From: Apostichopus japonicus
Lineage: Eukaryota; Echinodermata; Holothuroidea; Aspidochirotida; Stichopodidae
Length of the DNA: 64,000 bases
Assembly (NCBI RefSeq): GCF_037975245.1
Contig: NC_092576.1
Span: 21,701,611 to 21,765,610 of the forward strand
Direction of reading: 5' to 3'
Position numbers and translations under genes: made by a program. The notes beneath the pieces were generated by a model, which was not told the origin of the DNA, made no database searches, and saw nothing but the letters and a program-made list of their open reading frames with translations. Numbering within the stretch: the stretch's first letter is position 1; the number at the start of each line of letters is the position of its first letter. Of this stretch, positions 22,801 to 29,965 are shown one piece after another.

Positions 22801-25028
22801 TTACCTTAGGTTTCGCTACTTTCACTTTTTCTGCTCATGTTGTCAAACGGCATGGCTTTTTCTTCACCCAGTCACCACTTCTCACGGGCATGGGCGGCAA
22901 GGGCGGCAGAACCGGGGGGCACAGGGGGCACGTGCCCCCACTTTTCCCCAGGTTAAAAATGTGCCTATTTTCTATATAAAAATTGAGGTGTCTCAAGTTA
23001 GCAAGAGGCCAGGGAACCAGAATGAACACTCGGGAAGGGCCTTTTTCCGTCCATCTGAGGGGTTTGTAATACCAAAAATTTTCTACTACGCTCTGCACCA
23101 ACCGATGGTGTCGCTCCGCTCAGATAGTCGTACATACAACTTTGCAACTCCTGGCTACGCCTCTGACTCTTAGTGAATTTCTGTGGGTCAAACTCAAAAC
23201 TATTTCGAATGAAACAAATTTGTTAAGATATTAACAAGAAATAAACTCTAATTCGGAAGATTCCTACATTAGCAATTAGCATGATTTCGCCTCATTTTGT
23301 CTCAAAAGAAAACTTGTTCCTTGTTTCCCAATTTGCACATTGGATATTGCAGTGCTAGTATGCATATTTTCCTTGAGGGAGGGGGGGCGTTGATGGAGTG
23401 ATGTGTGTACACAAATAAGATAATACAATAAGAGTTGTAAAGGGTACTAAATATAAGGCTGCATCAGTCCAATCGAATTGCTGCAAAGTGCCCTTTGCTG
23501 TCGGTGCCCCCCCCCAGATTAAAAGTGCTTCCGCCGCCCTTGATGGGCGGTGATCATGGATCAGCCAACACGAAAATGTTTCGATATCTTAAATGTTGGG
23601 CACTTCTGAGAGATGAGGAATTGGTAAACTTTGGAATAAATGGCGATCACTTCCTTCGAGAATATTTCCCAAAATAAAAAATTGCCTGAAATTTTTATCA
23701 ATTTTAGGGGTGTTGCTTTCTGCCATAGTGCACGGGAAGTGCCGTTTCTTGCAATCTGAGGGGTCTGCCAGAAGAAAAATTTTCTTGTACGCTGCGCGCC
23801 AACCGATGGTGGCGCTCCGCTTAGATAGTACTTACGGCCGGAATACTCGAATTGATTCCGTCCCCCCCACATTTCATATCGGATTGACGCCCCTGGCTAC
23901 AGGGGAACAGACTTCAAGTTCACAGCACTCCCGTTCGGACTATCCACCGCCCCAAGGGTGTTTACCCGGGTAGCGGGAGTGGCAGTCAAGGAACTCTGTT
24001 GCAGAAGAATTCCTTTGTTCGTCTGCCTAGACGACTGGCTCCTTCTAGGAGACTCATATCTGGAGGCACGACGTAACGTCGGGCTTCTTTTCAAACTGAT
24101 ACCTCTAACTTGCACCGGTTTGAGCGCACTCCAGTGTAAGATTACCGTCGTACATAACATCACTTGCACCCCACCTCCTTTTCTCCGGGTGGGGGCTTCT
24201 CTGATGATCAGCAGAGCTCGCATGCGCTTTTTCGCTGCCCTCGGCTCACCCTTAGGTGCCACCCACGTGCCACCCACCCTCCCTACCCAAACGCGGGGCA
24301 AGCTGCATGCATGTGTCCTGGAATAGATTCGGAAGGAGGAGTAAGTGGGTGGTGCCTAGGGAGCCAGTGTGCAGTGCTAAAATATTCCAAATGTGTAGTT
24401 AGTAAATCCCCAAACCAGTGAGTTTTGGGGAGTATGTGACCTTAGTGCCACAGAGAACACCTTAATTCTCTTATTACAAGGTGTCAGGTCACAGTTATAC
24501 CAGTATGTGACCTTAGTGCCACAGAGATCACCTTACTTCTCTTATTTACACTATCTAGGGTGGTCAGTCACTTCCTGGTATTACAAGGTGTCAGGTCACA
24601 GTTATACCAGTATGTGACCTCAGTGTCACAGAGATTACCTCACTTCTCTTATTTACACTATCTAGGGTGGTCAGTCACTTTCTGGTATTACAAGGTGTCA
24701 GGTCACAGTTATACCAGTATGTGACCTCAGTGCCACAGAGATCACCTCACTTCTCTTATGCTATGAACTGGTTCATGATTTAAATAAACAGGAGCTCCCG
24801 CCTCTTAACTGTGTTACATTATGCCTGTGAACTGGTTATGCTGATGGTTTTAACACCATTCATGTATTACATGGTCACTTGCTGATGAATTTAATGTTAT
24901 TCTAAACCAAATTTACACAAGTGTTTCAAGCAAGTTAAACTTGGAAGTTACTTATGATGTGGATGGTAACCTAAATGAATTGTTTTTATTTGCAGCATCC
25001 TACGTTTTACGAAGATAACTATCGATAA
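1698..25028 (+). CDS. PLEKHF2: Phafin-2-like PH/FYVE protein, 7 visible exons, 5' partial
   Basis: Joined exons 1698-1835, 4821-4884, 7052-7177, 9605-9711, 15878-16016, 16335-16435 and 24996-25028 give an open frame of 235 codons plus stop. All junctions are GT-AG and phase-consistent (0,1,1,0,1,0). The protein has a PH domain (residues 1 to about 110 of the visible part) followed by a FYVE zinc finger (about 120-190). The FYVE signatures are WVPD, R-R-HHCRKCG and RVC, with four CxxC pairs (CMRC, CRKC, CSGC, CDNC). An acidic Asp/Glu tail follows. In the known family, phafin binds PtdIns3P on early endosomes and acts in endosomal fusion, macropinocytosis and autophagy. The opening block GEGVLTKLCRKK and FFLFNDILVYGNIVI match vertebrate PLEKHF2 (about 249 aa) closely as I recall it. 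The initiator exon lies upstream of the window. The introns are swollen by minisatellites and transposons. Confidence 0.93.
2294..4474. repeat. 76/78 bp minisatellite in phafin intron
   Basis: About 28 copies of a unit containing ATACATGAGACTGTTAAGTA and GACTGATTTATTACTCAATC. Units differ by a 2 bp insertion (tgctgtatg or tgcactgtatg). Where consecutive units are 78 bp the frame stays open, which produces the artefactual repetitive ORFs at 3613-3816 and 4229-4432. Both flanks are intron of the phafin gene. Confidence 0.95.
4821..4884 (+). CDS. PLEKHF2: Phafin exon B (PH domain)
   Basis: The acceptor is ttttgcag and the donor GTGAGT at 4885. The 64 nt enter in phase 0 and leave in phase 1. 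It reads YNKQHILPLEDVKLKSVEDD and continues the PH domain directly after the IHKKK end of exon A, as in vertebrate PLEKHF2 (KKKYNKQHI). Confidence 0.92.
4885..7051. other. Phafin intron between exons B and C
   Basis: Mostly unique AT-rich intron. At 5965-6165 a segment of about 95 bp is repeated in tandem with an offset of 101 bp (shared core ACATTACAGCATTATGGGGT). Around 5058-5335 a 62-codon ORF is followed by an A-rich AATAATAAAAAAATAAAA stretch. It could be a retro-inserted fragment, but I recognise no family. Confidence 0.5.
7052..7177 (+). CDS. PLEKHF2: Phafin exon C (end of PH domain)
   Basis: The acceptor is cattcacag and the donor GTAAGT at 7178. The 126 nt enter and leave in phase 1. 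It encodes the PH C-terminal helix, with TKSFMVSAATATEKSEWM and the conserved tryptophan. The last part of this exon is duplicated just downstream in the intron (7189-7235). Confidence 0.92.
7189..7235 (+). pseudogene. Duplicated tail of phafin exon C in intron
   Basis: 47 bp matching 7125-7171 (inside exon C) with two mismatches, 64 bp downstream. The copy covers the EWMAHIDKS-coding part but has no own acceptor or donor. It ends 20 bp before the target-site duplication of a hAT element. Confidence 0.85.
7264..8453. mobile_element. hAT-type nonautonomous element, 1190 bp
   Basis: The left end is CAGTGGCGGCGGAAC and the right end GTTCCGCCGCGCCTG, an imperfect terminal inverted repeat. It is flanked by the exact 8 bp duplication GGGTGAAG (7256-7263 and 8454-8461). 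G/C tracts lie just inside the ends. The interior holds another possible hAT-like left end near 7655 (CAGTGGCGGATCAG) and two copies of the hairpin module (about 7936-7980 and 8363-8407), suggesting a nested insertion. No transposase was seen. Confidence 0.85.
8488..9430. repeat. Unclassified repeat-like block in phafin intron
   Basis: A 133-codon - strand ORF (8488-8889) of unusually mixed composition has no family I recognise. It is followed by a degenerate direct-repeat tract (about 9125-9400), with CTAACAAAGGTACTG and AACATAACACTAGGCTCGCC recurring. This may be a decayed retroelement, but no diagnostic motif is present. Confidence 0.35.
9605..9711 (+). CDS. PLEKHF2: Phafin exon D (linker and start of FYVE)
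   Basis: The acceptor is gtttacag and the donor GTGAGA at 9712. The 107 nt enter in phase 1 and leave in phase 0. It encodes the linker and the first half of the FYVE domain: WVPD (the family WxxD motif), the first zinc pair CMRC, and the INRR that leads into the basic R-x-HHCRKCG motif of the next exon. Confidence 0.93.
9764..13598. repeat. 58 bp satellite array, about 65 copies
   Basis: A 3.8 kb head-to-tail array in the phafin intron. Each 58 bp unit contains CTACCACTGCATCATGGGTA and TAACATACAATGATGATG. Variants (attaggg, attaaag, atatggg, cctcgtggg, catgcgt) recur in ordered blocks. Rare variants at 11643, 11821 and 11971 recur 808 bp later at 12451, 12629 and 12779, so the array expanded by multi-unit duplication. 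Confidence 0.96.
13599..14435. other. Intron spacer between the two satellite arrays
   Basis: It contains text typical of the dispersed family also present near 17000 (ctttggtgaacata followed by ggtcaa segments). The short ORFs at 13606-13809 and 13963-14163 look like chance. No exon was recognised. Confidence 0.4.
14436..15752. repeat. 41 bp minisatellite, about 32 copies
   Basis: Units of 41 bp with core GTCAGGTATTTGAGTGTCCT. The spacer variants (aagatt, aggatt, ggtgtt, gggatt) recur in order. For example, a run of units around 14600-15060 is repeated about 450 bp later. Some units near both ends read GACCATGG where interior units read GACATTGG. Confidence 0.95.
15878..16016 (+). CDS. PLEKHF2: Phafin exon E (FYVE core)
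   Basis: The acceptor is cctacag and the donor GTAAGC at 16017. The 139 nt enter in phase 0 and leave in phase 1. It begins with HHCRKCGYVVCSGCS, the PtdIns3P-binding basic motif plus zinc ligands, and contains RVCDNC, the last zinc pair. All FYVE ligands needed for two zinc ions are intact across exons D and E. Confidence 0.94.
16030..16300. repeat. 31 bp minisatellite between phafin exons E and F
   Basis: About 9 copies of a 31 bp unit (GCTGTCTGAATTCTTTCTAT plus either aatcagtaaat or aaatggtatag). It fills nearly the whole 318 bp intron, so this intron is essentially an expanded minisatellite. Confidence 0.93.
16335..16435 (+). CDS. PLEKHF2: Phafin exon F (acidic tail)
   Basis: The acceptor is ttggtag and the donor GTAAGT at 16436. 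The 101 nt enter in phase 1 and leave in phase 0. It encodes a Ser/Asp start (SDQSYQDRDSSGED) and then a run dominated by Asp and Glu. Vertebrate phafin-2 also ends in an acidic run after a serine-rich segment. Skipping this exon would shift the frame. Confidence 0.88.
16436..17690. repeat. Phafin last intron, proximal part with dispersed AGGTCA-rich repeat
   Basis: From about 16790 to 17290 there is a TG-rich start followed by statements of AGGTCAAAG and GGTCAAA. These resemble the copies near 27000 and 39900-41000. The rest is unique-looking AT-rich intron. At 17695-17760 a short run of about 16 bp (gcagttacgcacttgc) is repeated. Confidence 0.5.
18000..19620 (+). pseudogene. DIRS gag-like region, frameshifted
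   Basis: Overlapping + strand frames (18010-18270, 18908-19285, 19173-19481, 19352-19615) hand over to each other. This is as expected for one gag-like ORF broken by indels. The best stretch (18908 to about 19160) is charged and helical-looking, with RLQAKKRWTAF and EVRDQLRAEQALSSGY. It is followed by an Arg/Pro-rich basic tail. I assign it as gag from its position ahead of the DIRS RT, not from a clear domain match. Confidence 0.55.
19738..20300 (+). pseudogene. DIRS reverse transcriptase, N-terminal half
   Basis: Frame 19738-20034 begins the RT with VGGRLRLFTQQWELLGPDSW. A frameshift near 19960-19990 moves to the frame of 19845-20480, which reads ETEIQALLDKVAIV, LILNLRPLNKAVIKPKHF, then the first catalytic Asp motif (VDLKESYLHIPIHP). 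The half ends at the 8 bp hAT target site GCTACAGG (20293-20300). Confidence 0.8.
20471..20798 (+). pseudogene. hAT transposase C-terminal dimerisation domain
   Basis: The frame from 20471 contains a pre-domain helix (ALLRLLLVSSASSTEAERNF). It is followed by SALRRLKTRLRSTMTQQRLN and HVIVVHIH, the hallmark hAT C-terminal block (P/S-S-xxxER-FS-L-xxKt-LR-stm-xxRLn). It resembles the ZMYM/52-kDa-repressor-like hAT group. The zinc finger, the DDE catalytic Asp residues and any start exon are absent. The frame runs into a nested element at about 20799. Confidence 0.85.
20799..21624. mobile_element. Nested hAT-like insertion(s) inside the 3.6 kb hAT
   Basis: The left end CAGGGACGTCGTTA and right end TAGCTACGTCCCTG form a plausible inverted repeat, but the flanking 8 bp do not match. 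It contains a segment (about 21099-21420) related to the complete MITE at 55377-55744, sharing the CATAGGCGT start and ACGACTTGCCCGAAAA. It also holds a 17 bp hairpin at 20875-20909. Confidence 0.55.
22133..22492. mobile_element. hAT-type MITE with CAGGGGTGGGCAACC ends
   Basis: The inverted repeat is CAGGGGTGGGCAACCT at the left and AGGTTGCCCACCCCTG at the right, with GCGGCCC-type subterminal sequence. Many animal hAT families have ends like these. The flanking 8-mers (ctatagac, caatgggc) agree at only 5 positions, so the duplication has decayed or the insertion was rearranged. Confidence 0.75.
22525..22897. mobile_element. Fragment of a further hAT-like element
   Basis: It begins CAGTGGCGTCGTTCCC with a G tract and C tract, as for a hAT left end. 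No matching right end was found. It serves as the landing site for the MITE at 22898-23542. Confidence 0.45.
22898..23542. mobile_element. hAT MITE, CAAGGGCGGCGGAA family, copy 1
   Basis: The ends are CAAGGGCGGCAGAACC and GTGCTTCCGCCGCCCTTG. The exact duplication ATGGGCGG flanks it (22890-22897 and 23543-23550). It is about 645 bp and nearly collinear with 52545-53180, including the hairpin module and the cattttgtctcaaaagaaaa segment. Confidence 0.9.
23904..24140 (+). pseudogene. DIRS reverse transcriptase, C-terminal half
   Basis: Directly after the second GCTACAGG copy the sequence reads FKFTALPFGLSTAPRVFTRV. It then gives the catalytic LDDW box (VCLDDWLLLGDS). Removing the hAT and one target-site copy leaves the two RT halves in the same reading frame. 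After about 24115 the match to RT is lost. Confidence 0.8.
24431..24770. repeat. About 120 bp tandem repeat, 3 copies
   Basis: Copies begin with AGTATGTGACCTTAGTGCCA or AGTATGTGACCTCAGTG. They include TACAAGGTGTCAGGTCACAG and the 3' piece CTATCTAGGGTGGTCAGTCA. The first copy lacks the latter piece. The repeat lies just upstream of the last phafin exon. Confidence 0.88.
24996..25028 (+). CDS. PLEKHF2: Phafin terminal coding exon
   Basis: The acceptor is tttatttgcag before 24996. It continues in phase 0 with HPTFYEDNYR and then TAA at 25026-25028. It is the first good in-phase acceptor after the 8.5 kb intron that holds the DIRS and hAT insertions. The ten residues are too few for homology to prove it, so the call rests on splice quality, phase and position. 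Confidence 0.65.
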   Translation, partial: HPTFYEDNYR

Positions 25029-25980
25029 TGGAGGAGGTGATGTACTACTTGGTCAGAGATTTACCACTGCCTTGGCTATGACTGCATCAGCTCTCAGATG
25101 ATCACAATCAGCTTCCTCTCTAAACTAACTACAGTGGTTGACACAGCAATAATTCAACAGAATCTGCTCTCATGATAACAATAATCAAATAATAGCTGTG
25201 TTGTTTCAGATCACAAAAGACATTGTTTTACTCGCGCTACTAACAAATCAGCCATGACAAAAATGAATAAGCTACAACAGATATTACGGTGGTTCCAGAT
25301 ATGACTGATTCATCAATTGTAATCCTTTTCCTTTTATTTAGAATAATACCAGGGTTTAAGTTTAGTTGCATTTAAAGCCTCAAACATCAATATTGGTGCT
25401 TTTTGTTCAGTCAAGATAATATGTTTTTGAATCTACTTTGATCACAATATAGAATTTTTCAATGAAATGACAGAATCTGAATTCAAAAACTCTTTTTATC
25501 GATCGCTTTTTAGGATTGATGGATTTCATCTGTACATATATATCTTTCTTTCTTCAATATTTACTTAATATTATTATTAGTGCTTTTTGTTGTATTGCAA
25601 AAACTTTTCTGCCACATATCCTAAATCAAATGATATTTGACATGATGATACATTCTACAATCAGCAGTTCAAGGTTATTCAAATATCAGAAATTTTAGGA
25701 TATTGTATTTGTTAAATAAGGTTTACAAACTTCTGGGATATTATATACGTTCTATGATTAGTTCCTTCACAAAAGCAGAAGTTGGAATATATTTAAATAT
25801 ATTTTAACTTTGACATATGTAAAAATGTATGATAGTGGCCCATTATTCTGGAGGCATTGTTCTATGCTGTCAGTTAGTTCCATAGACTACCTACCATACA
25901 TTTCTGTATTTATTAAGTTTGAACCTATTCCTTCAATGCATTAATTATCAGATGCCAATGACAAAGTGTAAGCCAGCCCC
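25029..25980 (+). other. Probable phafin 3' UTR and downstream AT-rich DNA
   Basis: AT-rich unique-looking sequence follows the stop codon, up to the 51 bp tandem array. I could not pick a single convincing AATAAA, so the cleavage site is not placed. The short ORF near 25516-25698 looks like chance. Confidence 0.4.
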
Positions 25981-25984
25981 GGAG

Positions 25985-26960
25985 CTGGTAAATGGAATCA
26001 ACTATAGGTAACAGTGATTTGTATTAGGGTCCATGCTGCTAAGTGGAATCAACAATAGGTTACAGTGATTTATATAAGGGTCCATGCTACTAAGTGGGAT
26101 CAACTATAGGTAACAGTAATTTGTATTGGTCCATGCTACTAAGTGGAATCAACTATAGGTAACAGTGATTTGTATAATGGTCCATGCTACTAAGTGGAAT
26201 CAACAATAGGTAACAGTGATTTGTATAAGGGTCCATGCTACTAAGTGGAATCAACAATAGGTAACAGTGATTTGTATAATGGTCCATGCTACTAAGTGGA
26301 ATCAACAATAGGTAACAGTGATTTGTATAAGGGTCCATGCTACTAAGTGGAATCAACAATAGGTAACAGTGATTTGTATAAGGGTCCATGCTACTAAGTG
26401 GAATCAACAATAGGTAACCGTGATTTGTATAAGGGTCTATGCTACTAAGTGGAATCAACAATAAGTAACAGTGATTTGTATAAGGGTCCATGCTACTAAG
26501 TGGAATCAACAATAGGTAACAGTGATTTGTATAAGGGTCCATGCTACTAAGTGGAATCAACTATAGGTAACAGTGATTTGTATAAGGATCCATGCTACTA
26601 AGTGGAATCAACTATAGGTAACAGTGATTTGTATAAGGGTCCATGTTACTAAGTGGAATCAACAATAGGTAACAGTGATTTGTATAAGGGTCTATGCTAC
26701 TAAGTGGAATCAACAATAGATAACAGTGATTTGTATAAGGGTCCATGCTACTAAGTGGAATCAACTATAGGTAACAGTGATTTGTATAAGGATCCATGCT
26801 ACTAAGTGGAATCAACTATAGGTAACAGTGATTTGTATAAGGGTCCATGTTACTAAGTGGAATCAACAATAGGTAACAGTGATTTGTATAAGGGTCTATG
26901 CTACTAAGTGGAATCAACAATAGATAACAGTGATTTGTATAAGGGTCTATGCTACTAAGT
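25985..26960. repeat. 51 bp minisatellite, about 19 copies
   Basis: The 51 bp unit contains GTGATTTGTATAAGGGTCCA and CTACTAAGTGGAATCAAC. Because 51 is a multiple of 3, the - strand stays open and yields artefactual 17-residue repeat ORFs (26153-26560 and 26816-27133). It lies directly downstream of the phafin gene. Confidence 0.95.
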
Positions 26961-27310
26961 GTTTTAAATGATTTTTGGTTTCGATGACAAGAGAAACCTA
27001 TGCAGTTAAAATGGCGTAGGAGTGTTGCTTGTAAACATGATATCTCAAGAGGAGTAACTTTGATGAATCTGATACTTGACAAGTAGATGTCACACATTGA
27101 GTAGAAGAGCCCTATTGGTTTGTTGGAGGTCAAAGGTCATCTGAAGTCACCAGATGTCAAACAGTGAAACCTTCTTAACAGGATATCATAAGATAAGAGG
27201 CATGGATACTTCTCATGTGGATGCTTTATATTGATTAAAATGACTGTCTTGCTTTTGGTGGAGTTCAAAGGTCATCTGAGGTTGCCAGAGGTCAAATATA
27301 GAAAAACACG
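26961..27310 (-). repeat. Dispersed AGGTCA-rich repeat, minus orientation
   Basis: Relative to the copy at 40640-41050 this is reversed. It shares a 23 nt exact match (27027-27049 against 40803-40825) and the TCATCGAAACCAAAAA terminus. It carries AGGTCAAAGGTCA at 27127-27139 and AGTTCAAAGGTCA at 27262-27274. It is probably a SINE-like or otherwise nonautonomous family. Confidence 0.65.
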
Positions 27311-28684
27311 ACCTGTGTTATCATGCTATAGTGTAATTTTACATCAAACTAGTAGTTGAGGACATTTCTATTATAACAGCTATTTTGGGCAAACAAACAG
27401 AAGTCTAGTGTAATGAAGTCATTGACAGGTCATGACAGGTTCTGGTAAAGTTACTGGTGAAGACTTTTAAAGTACCGATGGGCAGGTTAGATTTGTCCTG
27501 ATAATCAGGGCAGTACACTTCTTCATCCTGTAGTGTATTCCATGTGAGTTCAGCTGGTCACAGGAGTTGTCATCAGCTCATGTGTTTGGCTTGACTGAAT
27601 CTGTATGCTGTGGAACTAGTTTGAATGGCTTAGTCCATCCTTTGGTTGGTTCGTCATCGTGCACAGATCAGCATCTTTTCCCGTCTAGTCTAGGAGGGAC
27701 TGTTGTTACTCACACTGTCACACATGAATTGCGATAACTGAAACAATCCTCCGTAGAGATGATAGCTGATCACCTTAGATCTTTGTAAATTAAAAGACAA
27801 CAGGATTGAGAGTCGTGTTGTATATTATGAAATCCTAAGCCTTTGTTAACTACTGTGAGTGCTCTTCTCATCCCTCCTTCCCACGTAACAGTGAACTAAC
27901 TGTGCAGTGTCTGTTGCAGACCTGTAAGAATGCCTGAATTTACTCACCAAATATATTGTACATACCTGGTCTTCATATTTTCATCTTGTATTTACTAGCA
28001 GATGGCACAAAGGACTAGTTCTCTAAGCTAACGTAACTAAGGTTAGATATTGCGGTTAGTTAAATCTTCGTGCAAATTATGTTATTGCTCATGTTGATAA
28101 ACGCACTGACCTCCTGTAAAGGATGTTGGTGATAGTAATAATTGTTAGAATTTTAGCCGGTTGGAAGAGGATAAATACAATGTCATTAAACTGCTCCGAT
28201 CTTTGTATTACTGTATTTGCTTCAATTAGGAATTCTGTCCAAAATGGCTCATTTGACTGTGTTCCATCTAACACACACAATATGCCAAATATTTGACTTT
28301 TAAAGTCCAAATTTGTTCACAAATTTACTCAAAATATTACTATTCTGAATCAGAATTTAGAATACTGTAGTCCGATTCTCTAGCCTGAACAAAACCAAAT
28401 AAAAACCCGGGTAACTATTAATACAACGAAACTATGATCAATCATCAACGCAACGAGCGAGCCATGACTCACAAGCGCAGACACGGTAATCATAACAGCT
28501 GCATTAGTACACGTGTAAATGATACGTACGAGAGAGCAACCACACACATATTTACTCTGACAACAACGTTTCGCTGACAACAACGACATTTCGCTCGTAC
28601 ATTCGGAAATTTGTATCGCAATCGTCGAAAAGTTTAGGTTTCTGTTAAGCATTTTTGGGCGGGTTTCAAAATATTTATCGCAAT
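27311..28684. other. Intergenic, no gene recognised
   Basis: AT-rich sequence with two - strand ORFs (28089-28310 and 28380-28652). They show no domain, splice context or composition that I recognise, so I do not call them genes. Confidence 0.4.
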
Positions 28685-28759
28685 ATGTCGCAGCGCAATA
28701 TTAATAGTTTTTTCCCGGTCGGGCCAGTAGTAGTAGAAGTTAAGAGGAAGCCGATTTAG
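28685..28759 (+). pseudogene. Short N-terminal-like ORF of a hAT-derived gene
   Basis: Twenty-four codons plus stop starting MSQRNINSFFPV. This resembles the opening of ZNF862/KIAA1586-like hAT-derived proteins, which often begin with a ...SFF motif ahead of a TTF-type zinc finger. It may belong with the zinc-finger fragment at 29581-29965, separated by a LINE fragment. The link is inference from order and family habit only. Confidence 0.3.
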
Positions 28760-28830
28760 CGGCCGCGACTGACGCTGGGCCATAGAAATTGATTAGTTTC
28801 TATGGGCTGGGCACAATGATCATGAGATAG

Positions 28831-29065
28831 AGGCGTGGTCGCTATACTCAAATTCCACATAATCATCGTGCTTTTCAGTATAGCTTCTATCCTAGGACCA
28901 TGAAAGACTGGAATACATTATCCTTGGCCGTTAAAGAGAGCCCTAGTCTTGAGGTGTTTAAGACAAGATTGCCCATGCATTGTTATTAGCACTGCTGCGC
29001 TGCACACCAACATCCTCGTGATACCCGAGAGGTTTTTTTTTTAACGAGTATCCTACAGAAGCAGA
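28831..29065 (+). mobile_element. LINE 3' fragment (RT C-terminus plus 3' UTR)
   Basis: The frame 28831-28989 reads RYTQIPHNHRAFQYSFYPRT, then MKDWNTLSLAVKESPSLEVF and stop. This is the C-terminal block common to many LINE ORF2 proteins (FFPRTIxDWNxL...Fk..L). A short 3' UTR follows, with a T run and CAGAAGCAGAAACAGAAGCAG. The rest of the LINE is absent, as in 5' truncation. Confidence 0.8.
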
Positions 29066-29580
29066 AACAGAAGCAGAGGACTGTGGAACACCAGTTCCGC
29101 GAAATGGCAGTAATTATTGAACATACCCCCCGGTAGGATGGTGACTTCGAAGTTCGGCCACTTAAGACTTAAAACACCCCAAAACTAAATCTTCTGGTAT
29201 AAATCATTTGAAAATATACTTCATATGGTGGGAGAATTTTGTTATAGTACGATACACGGCCAAACTTTCTTTCCTGCAAACTGTTTTCACGTTGTTTTCC
29301 AAGAAGATTCTTCGTGATTGTGGAACTGGTATTTCTTGCTAGAGTATTGCGAAGTTCGGACACGCAACCCACAGTGCGGCGCTGGTGATAAAATTGGTGG
29401 CGCAGTTGCTTTTTCAGTAATTATAACAGACTTCATAGATCTCCGTCATTTTATTGACTAATATGTAAGTAATTTCTTGCACACGGGCCATTTTGGAGAG
29501 AAAATAACTGTAGCTTCGTACTTTTTGGTGAAATTTGGCTCTTCCTGTCAGTTGTCTTTTTAAAATCGTGTATTTCTTAG

Positions 29581-29965
29581 GGTGGCCGATCTTCGCAGTA
29601 TGCCGAACTTCCCACTACTGACTATACTACTGAATCGGACGTCGCACATGATGAACCCAGTTCTAGTACTGTTAGTGCACAGTCTAGTAAGACTTCAAAA
29701 AAAGAGAAAGCTTGCAACCAAATTCCTGTCGGTGTGGAAAACGAATCGGCCATGGCTGAAATATGTTCCAAATGAAGGTATGTACTGTACTTATTGCCAA
29801 AAGCTTAACAAAATGCCTTTTGGTCGCAATGCATGGAACAAAACACCAAGTGTTAGGATAAGATTACAAACTAAAAAGGAGCATGAACAGTCAATAGAGC
29901 ATAACGACTCGGTGAAGGCTGAACTCCTTGCTGCAAAATCGAAAAATGTGGTAGAAAACGGATGA
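29581..29965 (+). pseudogene. TTF-type zinc-finger / hAT N-terminal fragment
   Basis: After a possible acceptor (tttcttag), frame 1 reads GGRSSQYAELPTTDYTTESD and a Ser-rich stretch. At an A7 run near 29698 the coding signal moves to another frame. That frame reads KFLSVWKTNRPWLKYVP, then GMYCTYCQKLNKMPF, then KKEHEQSIEHNDSV. The W-L-K-Y, C-x-x-C and late H-x-x-x-x-x-H pattern is that of a TTF/BED-like finger of ZNF862/KIAA1586-type hAT relatives. The broken frame and absence of a transposase core point to a relic. Confidence 0.6.

Larger units (their letters stand above)
20301..23895 (+). mobile_element. hAT transposon, 3.6 kb, inserted in DIRS RT
   Basis: The left end is CATGGGCGTCAATCC and the right end GGATTGACGCCCCTG. 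These are near-perfect inverted repeats with G/C tracts inside, flanked by the exact 8 bp duplication GCTACAGG (20293-20300 and 23896-23903). It carries the C-terminal hAT dimerisation region (20471-20798), and later insertions fill much of the interior. The N-terminal transposase half is missing, so it is not autonomous. Confidence 0.9.
17760..24140 (+). mobile_element. DIRS-type retrotransposon, degenerate, split by a hAT
   Basis: GC-rich coding sequence unlike the flanking intron. A gag-like region (about 18000-19620) is followed by a reverse transcriptase. The RT starts with the DIRS-type block VGGRLRLF and continues with FFLTPKKDKSLRLILNLRPL, then DLKESYLHIPIHP. After the hAT insertion (20301-23895) it resumes with FKFTALPFGLSTAPRVFT and the catalytic CLDDWLL box. 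The RNase H and tyrosine recombinase parts are not recognisable, so the 3' part is lost. Outer boundaries are approximate. Confidence 0.8.

Noticed and set aside
26153-27133. Repetitive - strand proteins with 17-residue repeats
   Set aside because: They are translations of a 51 bp minisatellite with no splice or promoter context.
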